A stretch of 64,000 nucleotides of DNA from Amycolatopsis coloradensis (GTDB taxonomy: Bacteria; Actinomycetota; Actinomycetes; Mycobacteriales; Pseudonocardiaceae), in contig NZ_MQUQ01000012.1 in assembly GCF_001953865.1 (NCBI RefSeq), forward strand, positions 186,001-250,000, read 5' to 3'. The position numbers were made by a program, and so were the translations under genes. The notes below the pieces were generated by a model, which saw only the letters and a program-made list of their open reading frames with translations, did not search any database and had not been told where the DNA came from. The stretch's first letter is position 1, and every line of letters starts with the position of its first letter. Below, piece by piece: positions 17,749 through 25,977 of the stretch.

Positions 17749-18108
17749 ATGAACGACGTCTTCCTCGCCGATTGCCGTGCCCGGCTGGCCTTCGACCTGA
17801 TGGCCAACACGTGGAACCCGGTCGTCCTGTGGGCGCTGCGGGACGGCGCGCTCCGGCCCTCCGAACTGCGGCGACGGCTCGGCGGGATCAGCACGAAGGT
17901 GCTCACGGAGACGGTCCGGCGGCTGGAGTTCAACGGTCTGGTCAGCAGGCGCGACTGCGGCCGCACGGCGAAGGTCGAGTACTCGCTGACCGACCTCGGC
18001 GCCGGCCTCCTGGGGCCCATCGAGGCCTTCGGGGAGTGGGCTCATCGACACGGTGACGACGTGATGGAGGCCCAGGACAAGGCGGCCCGATTGCGCGATC
18101 TCGCGTGA
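17749..18108 (+). CDS. HxlR-family winged-helix transcriptional regulator
   Basis: A 119-aa regulator. The N-terminal cysteine in FLADCRARLAFDLMANTWNP corresponds to the redox- or electrophile-sensing Cys of HxlR proteins. The winged helix follows with LRPSELRRRLGGISTKVLTE and VRRLEFNGLVSRRD. It is divergent from the F420-type reductase, the usual arrangement for a regulator and its target oxidoreductase. GGAGG sits 4 nt before the ATG at 17749. The last residues, DLA and the stop, are encoded by CTCGCGTGA, which is the first unit of a 21-bp tandem repeat. Confidence 0.88.
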   Translation: MNDVFLADCRARLAFDLMANTWNPVVLWALRDGALRPSELRRRLGGISTKVLTETVRRLEFNGLVSRRDCGRTAKVEYSLTDLGAGLLGPIEAFGEWAHRHGDDVMEAQDKAARLRDLA

Positions 18109-18172
18109 GTGAACGGCGATCACGCGTGATTAAAGGGCGAACTCGCGTGATTGAACGGCGATCACGTGAGAT
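18102..18172. repeat. 21-bp tandem repeats spanning two convergent stop codons (locus 1)
   Basis: Units begin at 18102, 18123 and 18144 with a partial fourth at 18165. The consensus is roughly CGCGTGATTGAACGGCGAAC plus one base. The TGA inside the first unit is the stop of the HxlR gene. On the minus strand the TGA at 18164-18162 in the last unit is the stop of the SorC gene. Related 21-bp arrays occur near 56.40 and 57.49 kb, so this is a dispersed family that sits at gene ends. Confidence 0.8.
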
Positions 18173-19148
18173 CGGGCGGGCGGGCCTCGGCCAGTTCGAG
18201 GAGCGGGACGGCCGCGGCCGCGTCGGTGATCAACGTCGAGACCATGCCGGAGCGCAGGACGGCGTCGATCGCCTCGGCCTTCGGTTCCGTGTAGCCCAGC
18301 GCGATCACCTCGGGGACCGCCGACAGCTCTTCGGCGCTGATGGCCAGCACGTGGTGGGCAAGGCCGGTGGACATCGGGGTCCCGTCGGCGTCGAACAGGC
18401 GCGCGGCAACCTCCGCTTTCGCGCCGCGTTTCGCTATCGCGTCCCGTTCCGTTTCGTCGAGTGCGTCGTAGACCGTCGATTCCTCGGGTTTCCACGCGCC
18501 GATGCTGACCACCGCCTTGGTCAGGTTCTTGAACTGCCCGAAGGTTTCCGCGATCCCCGGCTGCCGCCGCAGGGTCTCGGTGGTGCGCCGGTCGGGCAGG
18601 ACGAGCGGGCCGAAGATCGGATATGCCTGTCCGCCGGAGACGGAGGCGACCCGGCTGACCGTCTCCACCGACCGGTCCCGCATGTCCATGCCCGCCTGCA
18701 CTCCGCACAGTTGCACGACCGGGCATTTCGGCAGCGACTGGATCGCCTCGGTCATCGCGTTCACGGAACGTGCCCATGACAGCCCGAGAACGTCGCCGGG
18801 GGTGACGGTTTCGGTCAGGAGCTGAGCCGCGAGCTTACCGATCTTCCGCCGGGCCACCTCGCGGGATTGCGGTTCCGGCGCTCGTTCGAGCACGAGGACC
18901 CGGTCCAGCCGGTACGCGGCGCGGATCTCCTCGGACAGCACGAGATCGACCGGCGCCGGCAGGTGGAACTCGACCCGGACGATGCCACTTTCCCTGGCCG
19001 TGTCCAGCATCCGGGCCACCTTGAACCGGCTGATCCCGAACTCGTCGGCGATCTCGAGTTTCGAGGCGCCCTGTGCGTAGAACCGCCGGGCCACCGCGGC
19101 CAGGCGCAACGACTCCACCAGACCGAGTCCCTGCTTCCTTCCGCTCAC
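18162..19148 (-). CDS. SorC/DeoR-type sugar-responsive transcriptional regulator
   Basis: A 328-aa regulator. Residues ~12-60 form a helix-turn-helix: VESLRLAAVARRFYAQGASK then EIADEFGISRFKVARMLDTA. The rest is the phosphosugar-binding SorC effector domain, with GDVLGLSWARSVNAM, VVQLCGVQAGMDM, GLAHHVLAISAEEL and VIALGYTEPKAEAI. A GTG at 19148 is chosen because the frame upstream crosses the promoter region and the divergent operon. It faces the polyol dehydrogenase/ABC cluster across 129 nt and probably responds to a sugar or polyol phosphate. The C-terminus (PDLT, stop) runs into the 21-bp tandem repeats. Confidence 0.88.
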   Translation of the reverse strand: MSGRKQGLGLVESLRLAAVARRFYAQGASKLEIADEFGISRFKVARMLDTARESGIVRVEFHLPAPVDLVLSEEIRAAYRLDRVLVLERAPEPQSREVARRKIGKLAAQLLTETVTPGDVLGLSWARSVNAMTEAIQSLPKCPVVQLCGVQAGMDMRDRSVETVSRVASVSGGQAYPIFGPLVLPDRRTTETLRRQPGIAETFGQFKNLTKAVVSIGAWKPEESTVYDALDETERDAIAKRGAKAEVAARLFDADGTPMSTGLAHHVLAISAEELSAVPEVIALGYTEPKAEAIDAVLRSGMVSTLITDAAAAVPLLELAEARPPDLT

Positions 19149-19168
19149 CTGAGCACTATAACGCAAAA

Positions 19169-19185
19169 TCAACCCGAAAGGTTGA
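19169..19185. promoter_or_regulatory. Candidate SorC operator
   Basis: TCAACC (19169-19174), the 5-nt spacer CGAAA, then GGTTGA (19180-19185) make a perfect inverted repeat. It lies between the regulator and the divergent dehydrogenase/transport operon. No other palindrome of this quality is in the gap, so it is the best candidate for regulator binding. Confidence 0.5.
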
Positions 19186-19277
19186 CGTAACACCAAGGAA
19201 AAGTTCACCATTCCTGAACATGCTGTCCGAAACATAAGCCCGCCCTGCTCATCTGAGCGGAGAGAAGAGGAGCTGGC

Positions 19278-20282
19278 ATGCGTGCCGCGATCGTGGACAA
19301 GCCCGGGGAGATCAGGGTCGGCGAGGTGCCCGATCCCCAACCGGGGGATCGCCAGGTCGTCGTCAAGGTCGGTGCCTGCGGGATCTGCGGGACCGATCTC
19401 CACATCGCCGACGGGCACTTCCCGCCGACGCCCTACCCGATCGTCCCCGGCCACGAGTTCGCCGGCGAGATCGTCGAACTCGGCGCCGACGTGCCGGGCG
19501 GCTGGCAGGTTGGCGACCGGGTAGCCGTGGACCCGTCGCTCTTCTGCGGTTACTGCAAGCCTTGCCGGTCCGGTCGCGGCAACCTCTGCGAGAACTGGAA
19601 CGCGACCGGGGACACCGTGAACGGCGCTTTCGCCGAGTACGTCGCCGTTCCGTCCGCGAACTGCCACCGGATGCCGGACACGATGACCTGGGAGCAGGGC
19701 GCCCTCGTCGAACCGGTTTCCTGCGCGGTCCACGGCGTGCGCCGGATCGGCGTCGAGGCGGGGGAACGGTTCCTCGTCGTCGGCGCGGGCACGATGGGCC
19801 TGATCATGCAGCAGTTGCTGCAACGCGCGGGCGCCCACGTCACGATGATCGACCGCAACACCTCCCGCCTCGGCCGCGCGAAGGACCTCGGCGCGGTCGC
19901 GGTCGCGAGTGACGTGAAGGAACTGGACGACGAGAAGTTCGACGCCGCCGCGGACTGCACCGGTGCCGCGCCTGCGATCGAGGCCGCTTTCGACTCGCTT
20001 CAGCGCGGAGGCCGCTTGCTGGTCTTCGGCGTCGCTCCCGCCGAAGCACGCGTCGCGCTTTCGCCGTTCCGGATCTACAACGACGAGATCACCGTCGTCG
20101 GTTCGATGGCCGTCATGAACAGTTACGGCGCCGCACTCGACCTGGTCGCCGACGGCGCCATCGACACCGGCGCACTGCTCACCGACACGCTGCCGCTGGA
20201 GCGGTACCCCGACGCGCTCGCCCTCATGCGCGGTGGCGCCGGCCTGAAGGTGCAGGTCTTACCGGGAGGCGAAAGTGCGTAA
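19278..20282 (+). CDS. Zinc-dependent polyol (sorbitol/threonine-type) dehydrogenase
   Basis: A 334-aa medium-chain dehydrogenase. Catalytic zinc ligands are visible in GACGICGTDLHIADG and PGHEFAGEIVE. The structural zinc cluster is CGYCKPCRSGRGNLC. The NAD(P)-binding fold is LVVGAGTMGLIMQQLLQRAG. The presence of both zinc sites and the neighbouring polyol-type ABC importer suggest oxidation of a sugar alcohol to a ketose in the cytoplasm. First gene of an operon divergent from a SorC regulator. Its last 8 nt overlap the start of the binding-protein gene. Exact substrate not determined. Confidence 0.9.
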   Translation: MRAAIVDKPGEIRVGEVPDPQPGDRQVVVKVGACGICGTDLHIADGHFPPTPYPIVPGHEFAGEIVELGADVPGGWQVGDRVAVDPSLFCGYCKPCRSGRGNLCENWNATGDTVNGAFAEYVAVPSANCHRMPDTMTWEQGALVEPVSCAVHGVRRIGVEAGERFLVVGAGTMGLIMQQLLQRAGAHVTMIDRNTSRLGRAKDLGAVAVASDVKELDDEKFDAAADCTGAAPAIEAAFDSLQRGGRLLVFGVAPAEARVALSPFRIYNDEITVVGSMAVMNSYGAALDLVADGAIDTGALLTDTLPLERYPDALALMRGGAGLKVQVLPGGESA

Positions 20283-21615
20283 ACCCCTCGCTCTGCTCGC
20301 GGTTCTCCTGCTGACCCTCACCGGTTGCGCCGGTGCGGGCGCGCTCGGGACCGGTGACCGGACGCTCGTGGTCGGGATCGTCGCGAATCCGCAGATGAAG
20401 GACGCCATCGAGCTTTCCGGCGAGTTCGAGAAGGCGAATCCCGGCGTCACGCTCAAGTTCGTGTCACTGCCCGAAAACCAGGCACGCGCGAAGATCACCG
20501 CGTCGACGGCCACCGAAGGCGGCGAATTCGACGTCGTCATGATCAGCAACTACGAGGCCCCGCAGTGGGCCGCGAACGGCTGGCTCGAAAACCTCGAGCC
20601 GCATATCGCGGCGAACCCCTCGTACGACTCGGCGGACTTCATCCCGAGTATCAAGGAATCGTTGTCGTACAACGGATCGATGTACGCGGTGCCGTTCTAC
20701 GGCGAGTCGTCGTTCCTGGCCTACCGCAAGGACCTGTTCGACCAGGCCGGGATCACCATGCCCGCCAAGCCGACGTGGTCGCAGATCGCCGAGTACGCCG
20801 CGAAACTCGACGACAAGTCCAAGGGGCTCGCCGGGATCTGCCTGCGTGGCAAGCCGGGCTGGGGTGAGAGCCTCGCGCCGTTCACCACGGTCGCCAACAC
20901 CTTCGGCGCCCAGTGGTTCGACAAGGACTGGAACGCCAAGCTGACCAGCCCCGAATTCAAGGCGGCCGCCGAGTTCTACGTGAACCTCGTGCGCGACCAC
21001 GGCGAGGTCGGCGCGTCGAGCGCGGGCTTCTCCGAATGCGGCACGCGGTACACCCAAGGCCAGGCCGCGATGTGGTACGACGCCACGGTCATGGCGGGGA
21101 CGAACGAGGACCCGTCGGCGAGCAAGGTGGTCGGGAAGTCCGGCTACGCCCCTGCGCCGGTGGAGAAGACGCAGGCGAGCGGCTGGCTCTACACCTGGGC
21201 GCTGGCGATCCCGAAGGTCGTCAAGGACAAGAAAGCCGCCTGGAAGTTCATGTCCTGGATGACCGACAAGGCGTACGTGCAGCGCGTCGCGCAGGAATAC
21301 AAGGACTGGAACCGGGTCCCGCCGGGCGTCCGGAAGTCGACCTATGACATCCCGCAGTACCGCGAGGCGGCCAAGGCCTACGCGCAGCCGACGCTGGACG
21401 GGATCGCGGACGCCAACCAGCGGAAGGCGATGGCGAATCCGGTGCCCTATCCCGGCATCCAGTTCGTCGGCATCCCCGAGTTCCAGGATCTCGGCACGCG
21501 CGTGAGCCAGCAGCTTTCGGCGGCGATCGCGGGCCAGATCACCGTGGACGAAGCGTTGAAGCAGTCACAGGAGTACGCGCGGACCGTCGGCAAGTCGTAT
21601 CAGGAGGTGCGGTGA
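20275..21615 (+). CDS. ABC sugar/polyol-binding lipoprotein
   Basis: A 446-aa extracellular solute-binding protein (SBP family 1). The signal peptide MRKPLALLAVLLLTLTGCAG ends in lipobox LTGC. The mature part has the usual bilobal features: FEKANPGVTLKFVSLPENQA, DVVMISNYEAPQWAANGWL, YAVPFYGESSFLAYRKDLFD and AAMWYDATVMAG. It resembles the polyol (sorbitol/mannitol) or trehalose-binding group more than monosaccharide RbsB types. The GTG at 20275 lies inside the dehydrogenase gene, and the stop overlaps the next ATG in TGATG, so the operon is tightly coupled. Confidence 0.92.
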   Translation: MRKPLALLAVLLLTLTGCAGAGALGTGDRTLVVGIVANPQMKDAIELSGEFEKANPGVTLKFVSLPENQARAKITASTATEGGEFDVVMISNYEAPQWAANGWLENLEPHIAANPSYDSADFIPSIKESLSYNGSMYAVPFYGESSFLAYRKDLFDQAGITMPAKPTWSQIAEYAAKLDDKSKGLAGICLRGKPGWGESLAPFTTVANTFGAQWFDKDWNAKLTSPEFKAAAEFYVNLVRDHGEVGASSAGFSECGTRYTQGQAAMWYDATVMAGTNEDPSASKVVGKSGYAPAPVEKTQASGWLYTWALAIPKVVKDKKAAWKFMSWMTDKAYVQRVAQEYKDWNRVPPGVRKSTYDIPQYREAAKAYAQPTLDGIADANQRKAMANPVPYPGIQFVGIPEFQDLGTRVSQQLSAAIAGQITVDEALKQSQEYARTVGKSYQEVR

Positions 21616-22550
21616 TGGCCACGCTCTCCGCTCCCGCCCGCACCGAGCCCGCCCACGCGAAGAAGGCGGCTCCGAAGCGCGGCACCGATACGCCGTTCAA
21701 ACGACGGCTCCCGCTGTTGCCCGCGTTGCTGTTCGTCGTGGCGGTGACGCAATTGCCGTTCGTGCTGACGGTGTTCTACTCGTTCCAGTCGTGGAACCTG
21801 GTGCGGCCGGGCTCGCGGCATTTCGTCGGACTTCAGAACTACCTCGACGTCTTCGCCGACTCGACGTTCCTCGGCGCGCTGCTGAACACCGTCGTGCTCA
21901 CGGTCATCTGCGTCTTCTTCTCGCTGCTGCTCGGCCTGGGACTCGCGATCCTGCTGGACCGCAAGTTCCTCGGCCGCGGCGTGGTCCGGACGCTGCTGAT
22001 CACGCCCTTCCTGATCCTGCCCGCGGCGGGCGCGCTGTTGTGGAAGACGACGATGTTCGACCCGACCTACGGGTTGCTGCACAACGCGATCGGCACCGAC
22101 GTCGACTGGCTTTCGGAGTTCCCGCTCGCGGCGGTGATGGCCCAGGTCGTCTGGCAGTGGACGCCGTTCATGATGCTGCTGATCCTGGCCGGGTTGCAGA
22201 GCCAGCCCAAGGACGTGCTGGAGGCCGCGTCCGTCGACGGTGCCGGCCGCTGGCGGACGTTCACCGCCATCACCCTGCCGCATCTGAGCCGGTTCCTGCA
22301 GTTGGCGACGCTGCTGGGCGCCATCTACATCGTGAACAGTTTCGACGCGATCTTCCTGATGACACAAGGAGGTCCGGGTACGGCGAGTACGAACCTGCCG
22401 TTCTACATCTACCAGCGGGCGTTCCAAGGTTTCGACATCGGGCAGTCGTCCGCGATGGGCGTGATCGTCGTGATCCTGACGATGATCGTCGCGACTTTCG
22501 CGCTGCGACTGATGTTCCGCACGTTCTCGGTCCAGGGAGGCGCCAAATGA
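21615..22550 (+). CDS. ABC sugar/polyol transporter permease (MalF type)
   Basis: A 311-aa permease with six membrane helices. After a charged cytoplasmic N-terminus the first helix is LLPALLFVVAVTQLPFVLTV. The EAA loop that contacts the ATPase is EAASVDGAGRWRTFTAITLP. AGGAGGT at 21602-21608 favours the ATG at 21615 over the GTG three bases earlier. It overlaps the preceding stop by 1 nt and the next gene by 4 nt (ATGA). Confidence 0.93.
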   Translation: MATLSAPARTEPAHAKKAAPKRGTDTPFKRRLPLLPALLFVVAVTQLPFVLTVFYSFQSWNLVRPGSRHFVGLQNYLDVFADSTFLGALLNTVVLTVICVFFSLLLGLGLAILLDRKFLGRGVVRTLLITPFLILPAAGALLWKTTMFDPTYGLLHNAIGTDVDWLSEFPLAAVMAQVVWQWTPFMMLLILAGLQSQPKDVLEAASVDGAGRWRTFTAITLPHLSRFLQLATLLGAIYIVNSFDAIFLMTQGGPGTASTNLPFYIYQRAFQGFDIGQSSAMGVIVVILTMIVATFALRLMFRTFSVQGGAK

Positions 22551-23362
22551 AGGGCCGGTTCGGCGCGGGCGCGCTGACGGTCGCGACCTGGGTGATCGCG
22601 ATCCTGTTCGTGTTCCCGCTGCTGTGGATGATCCTCACGGCCTTCAAACAGGAGGCCGACGCCTACACCGATCCGCCGCGGTTGTTCTTCTCCCCGACCC
22701 TCGACCAGTTCGCCGGTGTGCTCGAACGCGGATTTCTGCCGTACCTGTCGAATTCCGCGTTCGTCACCGTCGTCTCGACGCTTTTCGTGCTGCTGCTGGG
22801 AATCCCGGCGGCGTACGCGCTGTCGCTGGCGCCGGTGAAGGGGACGAGCAACGCGCTCGGGTTCTTCCTGTCGACGAAGATGCTGCCGATCGTGGCGGCG
22901 ATCATCCCGCTGTACGTGATCTCGCAGAACACGCGGCTGCTGGACAACGTGTGGGCGCTGATCATCCTGTACACGTCGATGAACCTGCCGCTGGCGATCT
23001 GGATGATGCGGTCGTTCTTCCTCGAAGTGCCCCACGAGATGATCGAAGCGGGCCGGATCGACGGCGCGACCCTGCCGGTGCTGCTGCGGAAGATCATCAT
23101 GCCGGTCGTCGCGCCAGGGGTGGCCGCGACCGCGCTGATCTGCGTGATCTTCTCGTGGACCGAGTTCTTCTACTCGGTCAACCTCACCGCCGCGCGGGCC
23201 GGGACCGTGCCGGTGTTCCTGGTCGGGTTCATCACCAGCGAGGGCCTCTACTGGGCGCAGCTGTCCGCGGCCGCGCTGCTCGCGTCGCTGCCGGTGATGA
23301 TCGTCGGCTGGATCGCGCAGAACCACCTCGTCCGCGGCCTGTCGATGGGCGCGGTCAAGTAG
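22547..23362 (+). CDS. ABC sugar/polyol transporter permease (MalG type)
   Basis: A 271-aa permease, partner of the upstream MalF-type subunit. Its six helices begin with VATWVIAILFVFPLLWMIL. The EAA loop is EAGRIDGATLPVLLRKIIMP. The ATG at 22547 overlaps the preceding gene. No ATP-binding subunit follows: the next 226 bases are repeats and then a convergent ferredoxin gene. In actinomycetes such importers commonly borrow a shared MsiK-type ATPase encoded elsewhere, which is the likely explanation here. Confidence 0.93.
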   Translation: MKGRFGAGALTVATWVIAILFVFPLLWMILTAFKQEADAYTDPPRLFFSPTLDQFAGVLERGFLPYLSNSAFVTVVSTLFVLLLGIPAAYALSLAPVKGTSNALGFFLSTKMLPIVAAIIPLYVISQNTRLLDNVWALIILYTSMNLPLAIWMMRSFFLEVPHEMIEAGRIDGATLPVLLRKIIMPVVAPGVAATALICVIFSWTEFFYSVNLTAARAGTVPVFLVGFITSEGLYWAQLSAAALLASLPVMIVGWIAQNHLVRGLSMGAVK

Positions 23363-23385
23363 GTCTGGGGCCGGGACCGCGGTCC

Positions 23386-23406
23386 GCAATTAGTCCTCTA
23401 CTTGCG
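23386..23406. repeat. CTAGAGGAC-family repeat copy
   Basis: GCAATTAGTCCTCTACTTGC is a diverged, nearly self-complementary copy of the intergenic word seen next to deoA. It lies 24 nt after the stop of the MalG-type permease. Confidence 0.65.
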
Positions 23407-23490
23407 TCGCTCCGTGACGGCTCCCGGTCCGTGAAAGCCTCCTTACCTACCCTGAAGGCCTTTACGGACTCCGTGGTGCCCGGTGGCTAT

Positions 23491-23543
23491 GTCGCGAAAG
23501 CCACTTTCGAGACATCAGATGTCTCGAAAGTGGCTTTCGCGAC
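23491..23543. terminator. Perfect 26-bp palindrome with one-base centre between convergent genes
   Basis: Positions 23491-23516 and 23518-23543 are exact reverse complements around a single A. Within each arm GCGAAAGCCACTTTCG is itself partly self-complementary, so a cruciform or branched fold is possible. It stands between the plus-strand ABC operon and the minus-strand ferredoxin and may terminate both. There is no clear T-run, and a perfect stem with no loop is unusual for a terminator. Confidence 0.5.
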
Positions 23544-23588
23544 ACCCGCAAGGGCTGGTGTGCCCTTACGGCGACCACGACCCTCTCC

Positions 23589-23783
23589 TTACGCGAGTGA
23601 GAGTGCCTGACCGGGGCAGATGTGCACGGCCGTGCGTGCGTTCTCTTCCGCCTCGTCCCCTTCAGGCTCCAGGGTCAGCACGATGACCGTCCCGTCGTCC
23701 TCGCTCTGATCGAACAGGTCGGGGTCGGTGAGCACGCACTGGCCCGCGCCCACACACCTCCCGGTGTCCGCGATGATCTTCAT
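23589..23783 (-). CDS. P450-associated 3Fe-4S ferredoxin
   Basis: A 64-aa ferredoxin with MKIIADTGRCVGAGQCVLTD and a C-terminal CPGQAL. The cysteines follow C-x5-C ... C-P, the pattern of single-cluster [3Fe-4S] (or [4Fe-4S]) ferredoxins that pass electrons to bacterial P450s. It is acidic, as its partners require. It lies 8 nt downstream of the P450 gene on the same strand and is clearly co-transcribed with it. Confidence 0.92.
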   Translation of the reverse strand: MKIIADTGRCVGAGQCVLTDPDLFDQSEDDGTVIVLTLEPEGDEAEENARTAVHICPGQALSLA

Positions 23784-23791
23784 GGATCCTC

Positions 23792-25006
23792 CTACCAGGT
23801 GACCGGAAGGGCGTGGAGGCCGTAGATCGTCGAATCGTGCTTGAACTGCAGTTCGTCGACCGGAACGGCGATCCGGATGCCCGGAATGCGCTTGAACAGC
23901 GTATCGAAAACGATCTGGAGTTCCATCCGCGCGAGGTTCTGGCCGAGGCACTGGTGCACGCCGAACCCGAACGCGACGTGGTGCCGCGCGCCGCGTTCGA
24001 TGTCGAAGGCGTCGGGGTTCTCGAACCCGTCCGGGTCGTGGTTGCCCGCGTTGCTCAGGCCGACGACGCCTTCTCCCGCGCGGATGAGCGTGCCGCCGAT
24101 CTCGACGTCCGCCGTGGCGAAGCGTGAGGTCGCCGTCTCGGCGATGGTGAAGACCCTCAGGAGTTCCTCGATCGCGGGGAGGGTCTTGTCCGGGTCCGCC
24201 TTGATCTTCGCCAGCTGTTCGGGGTTCTCCAACAGGGTCACCGTGCCGAGCGAAATCATGTTCGCCGTCGTCTCGTGACCGGCGATGAGCAGGAGGAACG
24301 CCAGGCTGACGAGTTCGTCGTGGTCGCCTTCGCCCGCTTCCCGCTGCTTCAGGATCTGACGGCCGAGAAGGTCGTCCTCGGTGGCGTTCGCTTCTTTCCT
24401 GGTGACGAGTTCGTCGAGATAGTTTTCGAGTTGCTCGAACGCCGCCTGCCGGTCTTCCGGGCTGACCTCCCGGCTGAGCATCTTGGAACTGCGGGCCTGG
24501 AAGAACTCGTGGTCCGAATAGGGGACACCGAGCAGTTCGCAGATGACCAGCGACGGAACCGGAAGCGAAAGCGCCTGGACCAGGTCGGCGGGTTTGGGGC
24601 CCGCGAGCAGGGCGTCGAGGTGCTCGTCGACGATCTGCTGGATTCGCGGCTGCAGTGCCTTCATCCGCTTGACCGTGAATTCTCCGACGACGTCACGCCG
24701 GGCCCGGCTGTGCTCCGGCGGGTCCATCGAGATGAGGGACGGGCGGAACGGCTTGTCCTCGCGCCGGATCTGGCGCGCGACCATCATCGGGAACGCCGGA
24801 TCGAGCCGGTCGGAACTGAAGTGCGGACTGCTCAGCATTTCGCGGATGTCTTCGAGCCGGGTGAGCGCCCACGCCGTTTGGCCTGACGGCAGACCGACCC
24901 GGGAAACCGGGTTTTCCGAGCGAAGCGCCTCGTATTCCGGAGGCGGCGAAAACGGGCATTTACGTACCAGCGGCAAAGTGGCGGTGGTTTCCTCGACGTC
25001 AGTCAA
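23792..25006 (-). CDS. Cytochrome P450
   Basis: A 404-aa soluble haem monooxygenase. The I-helix oxygen-binding motif is AGHETTAN, the ExxR motif is in IEELLRVF, and the haem-binding loop is FGFGVHQCLGQNLAR, with Cys as proximal ligand. The closest style is the actinobacterial CYP105/CYP107 group. A TTG at 25006 is chosen as start (MTDVEETTATLPLVRKCPF) because GGGGAAGGA lies about 6 nt before it; upstream in-frame codons run into the regulator's promoter. Followed by its ferredoxin and divergent from a TetR repressor. No biosynthetic cluster surrounds it, so it may oxidise an exogenous compound. Confidence 0.93.
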   Translation of the reverse strand: MTDVEETTATLPLVRKCPFSPPPEYEALRSENPVSRVGLPSGQTAWALTRLEDIREMLSSPHFSSDRLDPAFPMMVARQIRREDKPFRPSLISMDPPEHSRARRDVVGEFTVKRMKALQPRIQQIVDEHLDALLAGPKPADLVQALSLPVPSLVICELLGVPYSDHEFFQARSSKMLSREVSPEDRQAAFEQLENYLDELVTRKEANATEDDLLGRQILKQREAGEGDHDELVSLAFLLLIAGHETTANMISLGTVTLLENPEQLAKIKADPDKTLPAIEELLRVFTIAETATSRFATADVEIGGTLIRAGEGVVGLSNAGNHDPDGFENPDAFDIERGARHHVAFGFGVHQCLGQNLARMELQIVFDTLFKRIPGIRIAVPVDELQFKHDSTIYGLHALPVTW

Positions 25007-25220
25007 CGATGTCCTTCCCCAGGATGTCGGGTGGGTTCGGGCGATATCGGACAGGGGCCCCAAAACGTATGCGGATGGTTTCATTCCGCTTATGTCATCC
25101 AAGGTACTCAAGCGGAGGCAGGTCGTCCACTCGCGAAGGGGTGGTTCTCCGGGAAGCGTGAAGGGAACGCGCGTACGTGCGAGAATCACGGCGCCGAAGC
25201 ACCCTTGAGAGGCGAGGATC

Positions 25221-25859
25221 ATGACAGCCGACCCCGAGACCCGCTTGCGTGCCGACGCGCGCCGGAACCGGGATCAGATCCTGGCCGCCGCGAGAGTCAT
25301 CTTCGCCGCTCAGGGGCCCGAGGTCCCGATGGAGGAAATCGCGCGCTCGGCGGGCGTCGGCGTCGGCACCCTTTACCGCCGATTCCCGGACCGGGACGCG
25401 TTGATCCGGGCGGTCGCCGTCGACAACTTCGACAGGGTTCTCAGGGACGCGAAGGCCGCGAAGGACCAGGAGTCGTCGGACTGGGACGCCTTGATCCGAC
25501 TCCTGCACCAGTCGATGGAGCTCCAGCTGAGCATTCAACTCGCGATGGTGTCGCCTCGTGCGCTGGTGATCCTCACGAGTGATCCCGCGATCAAGGCGCT
25601 GCGTGACGAGCTGCTGCTGGTGATGGAGGCTTTCGTCCGGGGAGCGCAGGCCGAGGGGCGGCTCCGGGCGGACGTCGCGACCGGCGATGTGGCGATCCTG
25701 TTCGCGACCGTGCTGCGGCAGATGCCGGGCAAGGGCGAGGAGGTCGCGCGGATGGCGACCCGGCGGTGCATCGGGATCATGATCGACGGCCTGCGGGCCG
25801 CGGACTCGAACGAGCCGCTTCCGGGCCGGGTCCTGACCGCCGCCGACCTGAACCCGTAA
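25221..25859 (+). CDS. TetR-family repressor, likely regulator of the P450/ferredoxin pair
   Basis: A 212-aa regulator. The N-terminal helix-turn-helix reads NRDQILAAARVIFAAQGPEV, then MEEIARSAGVGVGTLYRRFP and DRDALIRAVAV. The C-terminal ligand domain carries no recognisable specificity motif. The ATG at 25221 has GAGGCGAGG upstream. It is divergent from the P450 across 214 nt, the classical arrangement for a TetR repressor of an adjacent oxidase operon. Confidence 0.9.
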   Translation: MTADPETRLRADARRNRDQILAAARVIFAAQGPEVPMEEIARSAGVGVGTLYRRFPDRDALIRAVAVDNFDRVLRDAKAAKDQESSDWDALIRLLHQSMELQLSIQLAMVSPRALVILTSDPAIKALRDELLLVMEAFVRGAQAEGRLRADVATGDVAILFATVLRQMPGKGEEVARMATRRCIGIMIDGLRAADSNEPLPGRVLTAADLNP

Positions 25860-25868
25860 GCCCAAACC

Positions 25869-25966
25869 GCAACTAGAGGACTACTTGCGCCCGGGCCCGG
25901 GCTCGGATCGCGTTTAGCGGGCTAAACGCGATCCGGCCGCCGCACGCAACTAGAGGACTAATTGCG
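25869..25966. repeat. Repeat cluster: two CTAGAGGAC words flanking a GTTTAGC palindrome
   Basis: Between the TetR stop and the convergent truncated dehydrogenase lie GCAACTAGAGGACTACTTGC at 25869-25888 and GCAACTAGAGGACTAATTGC at 25946-25965, in the same orientation. Between them a perfect 15-bp inverted repeat, CGGATCGCGTTTAGC / GCTAAACGCGATCCG (25904-25918, 25921-25935), has a GG centre. The two families co-occur here and again near 61.96 kb. Confidence 0.8.
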
Positions 25967-25977
25967 GCGAGGAGGGG

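Noticed and set aside
23792..25006. P450 and glycosyltransferase as part of a natural-product cluster
   Set aside because: They are 18 kb apart and no polyketide, peptide or terpene synthase is present in the window.
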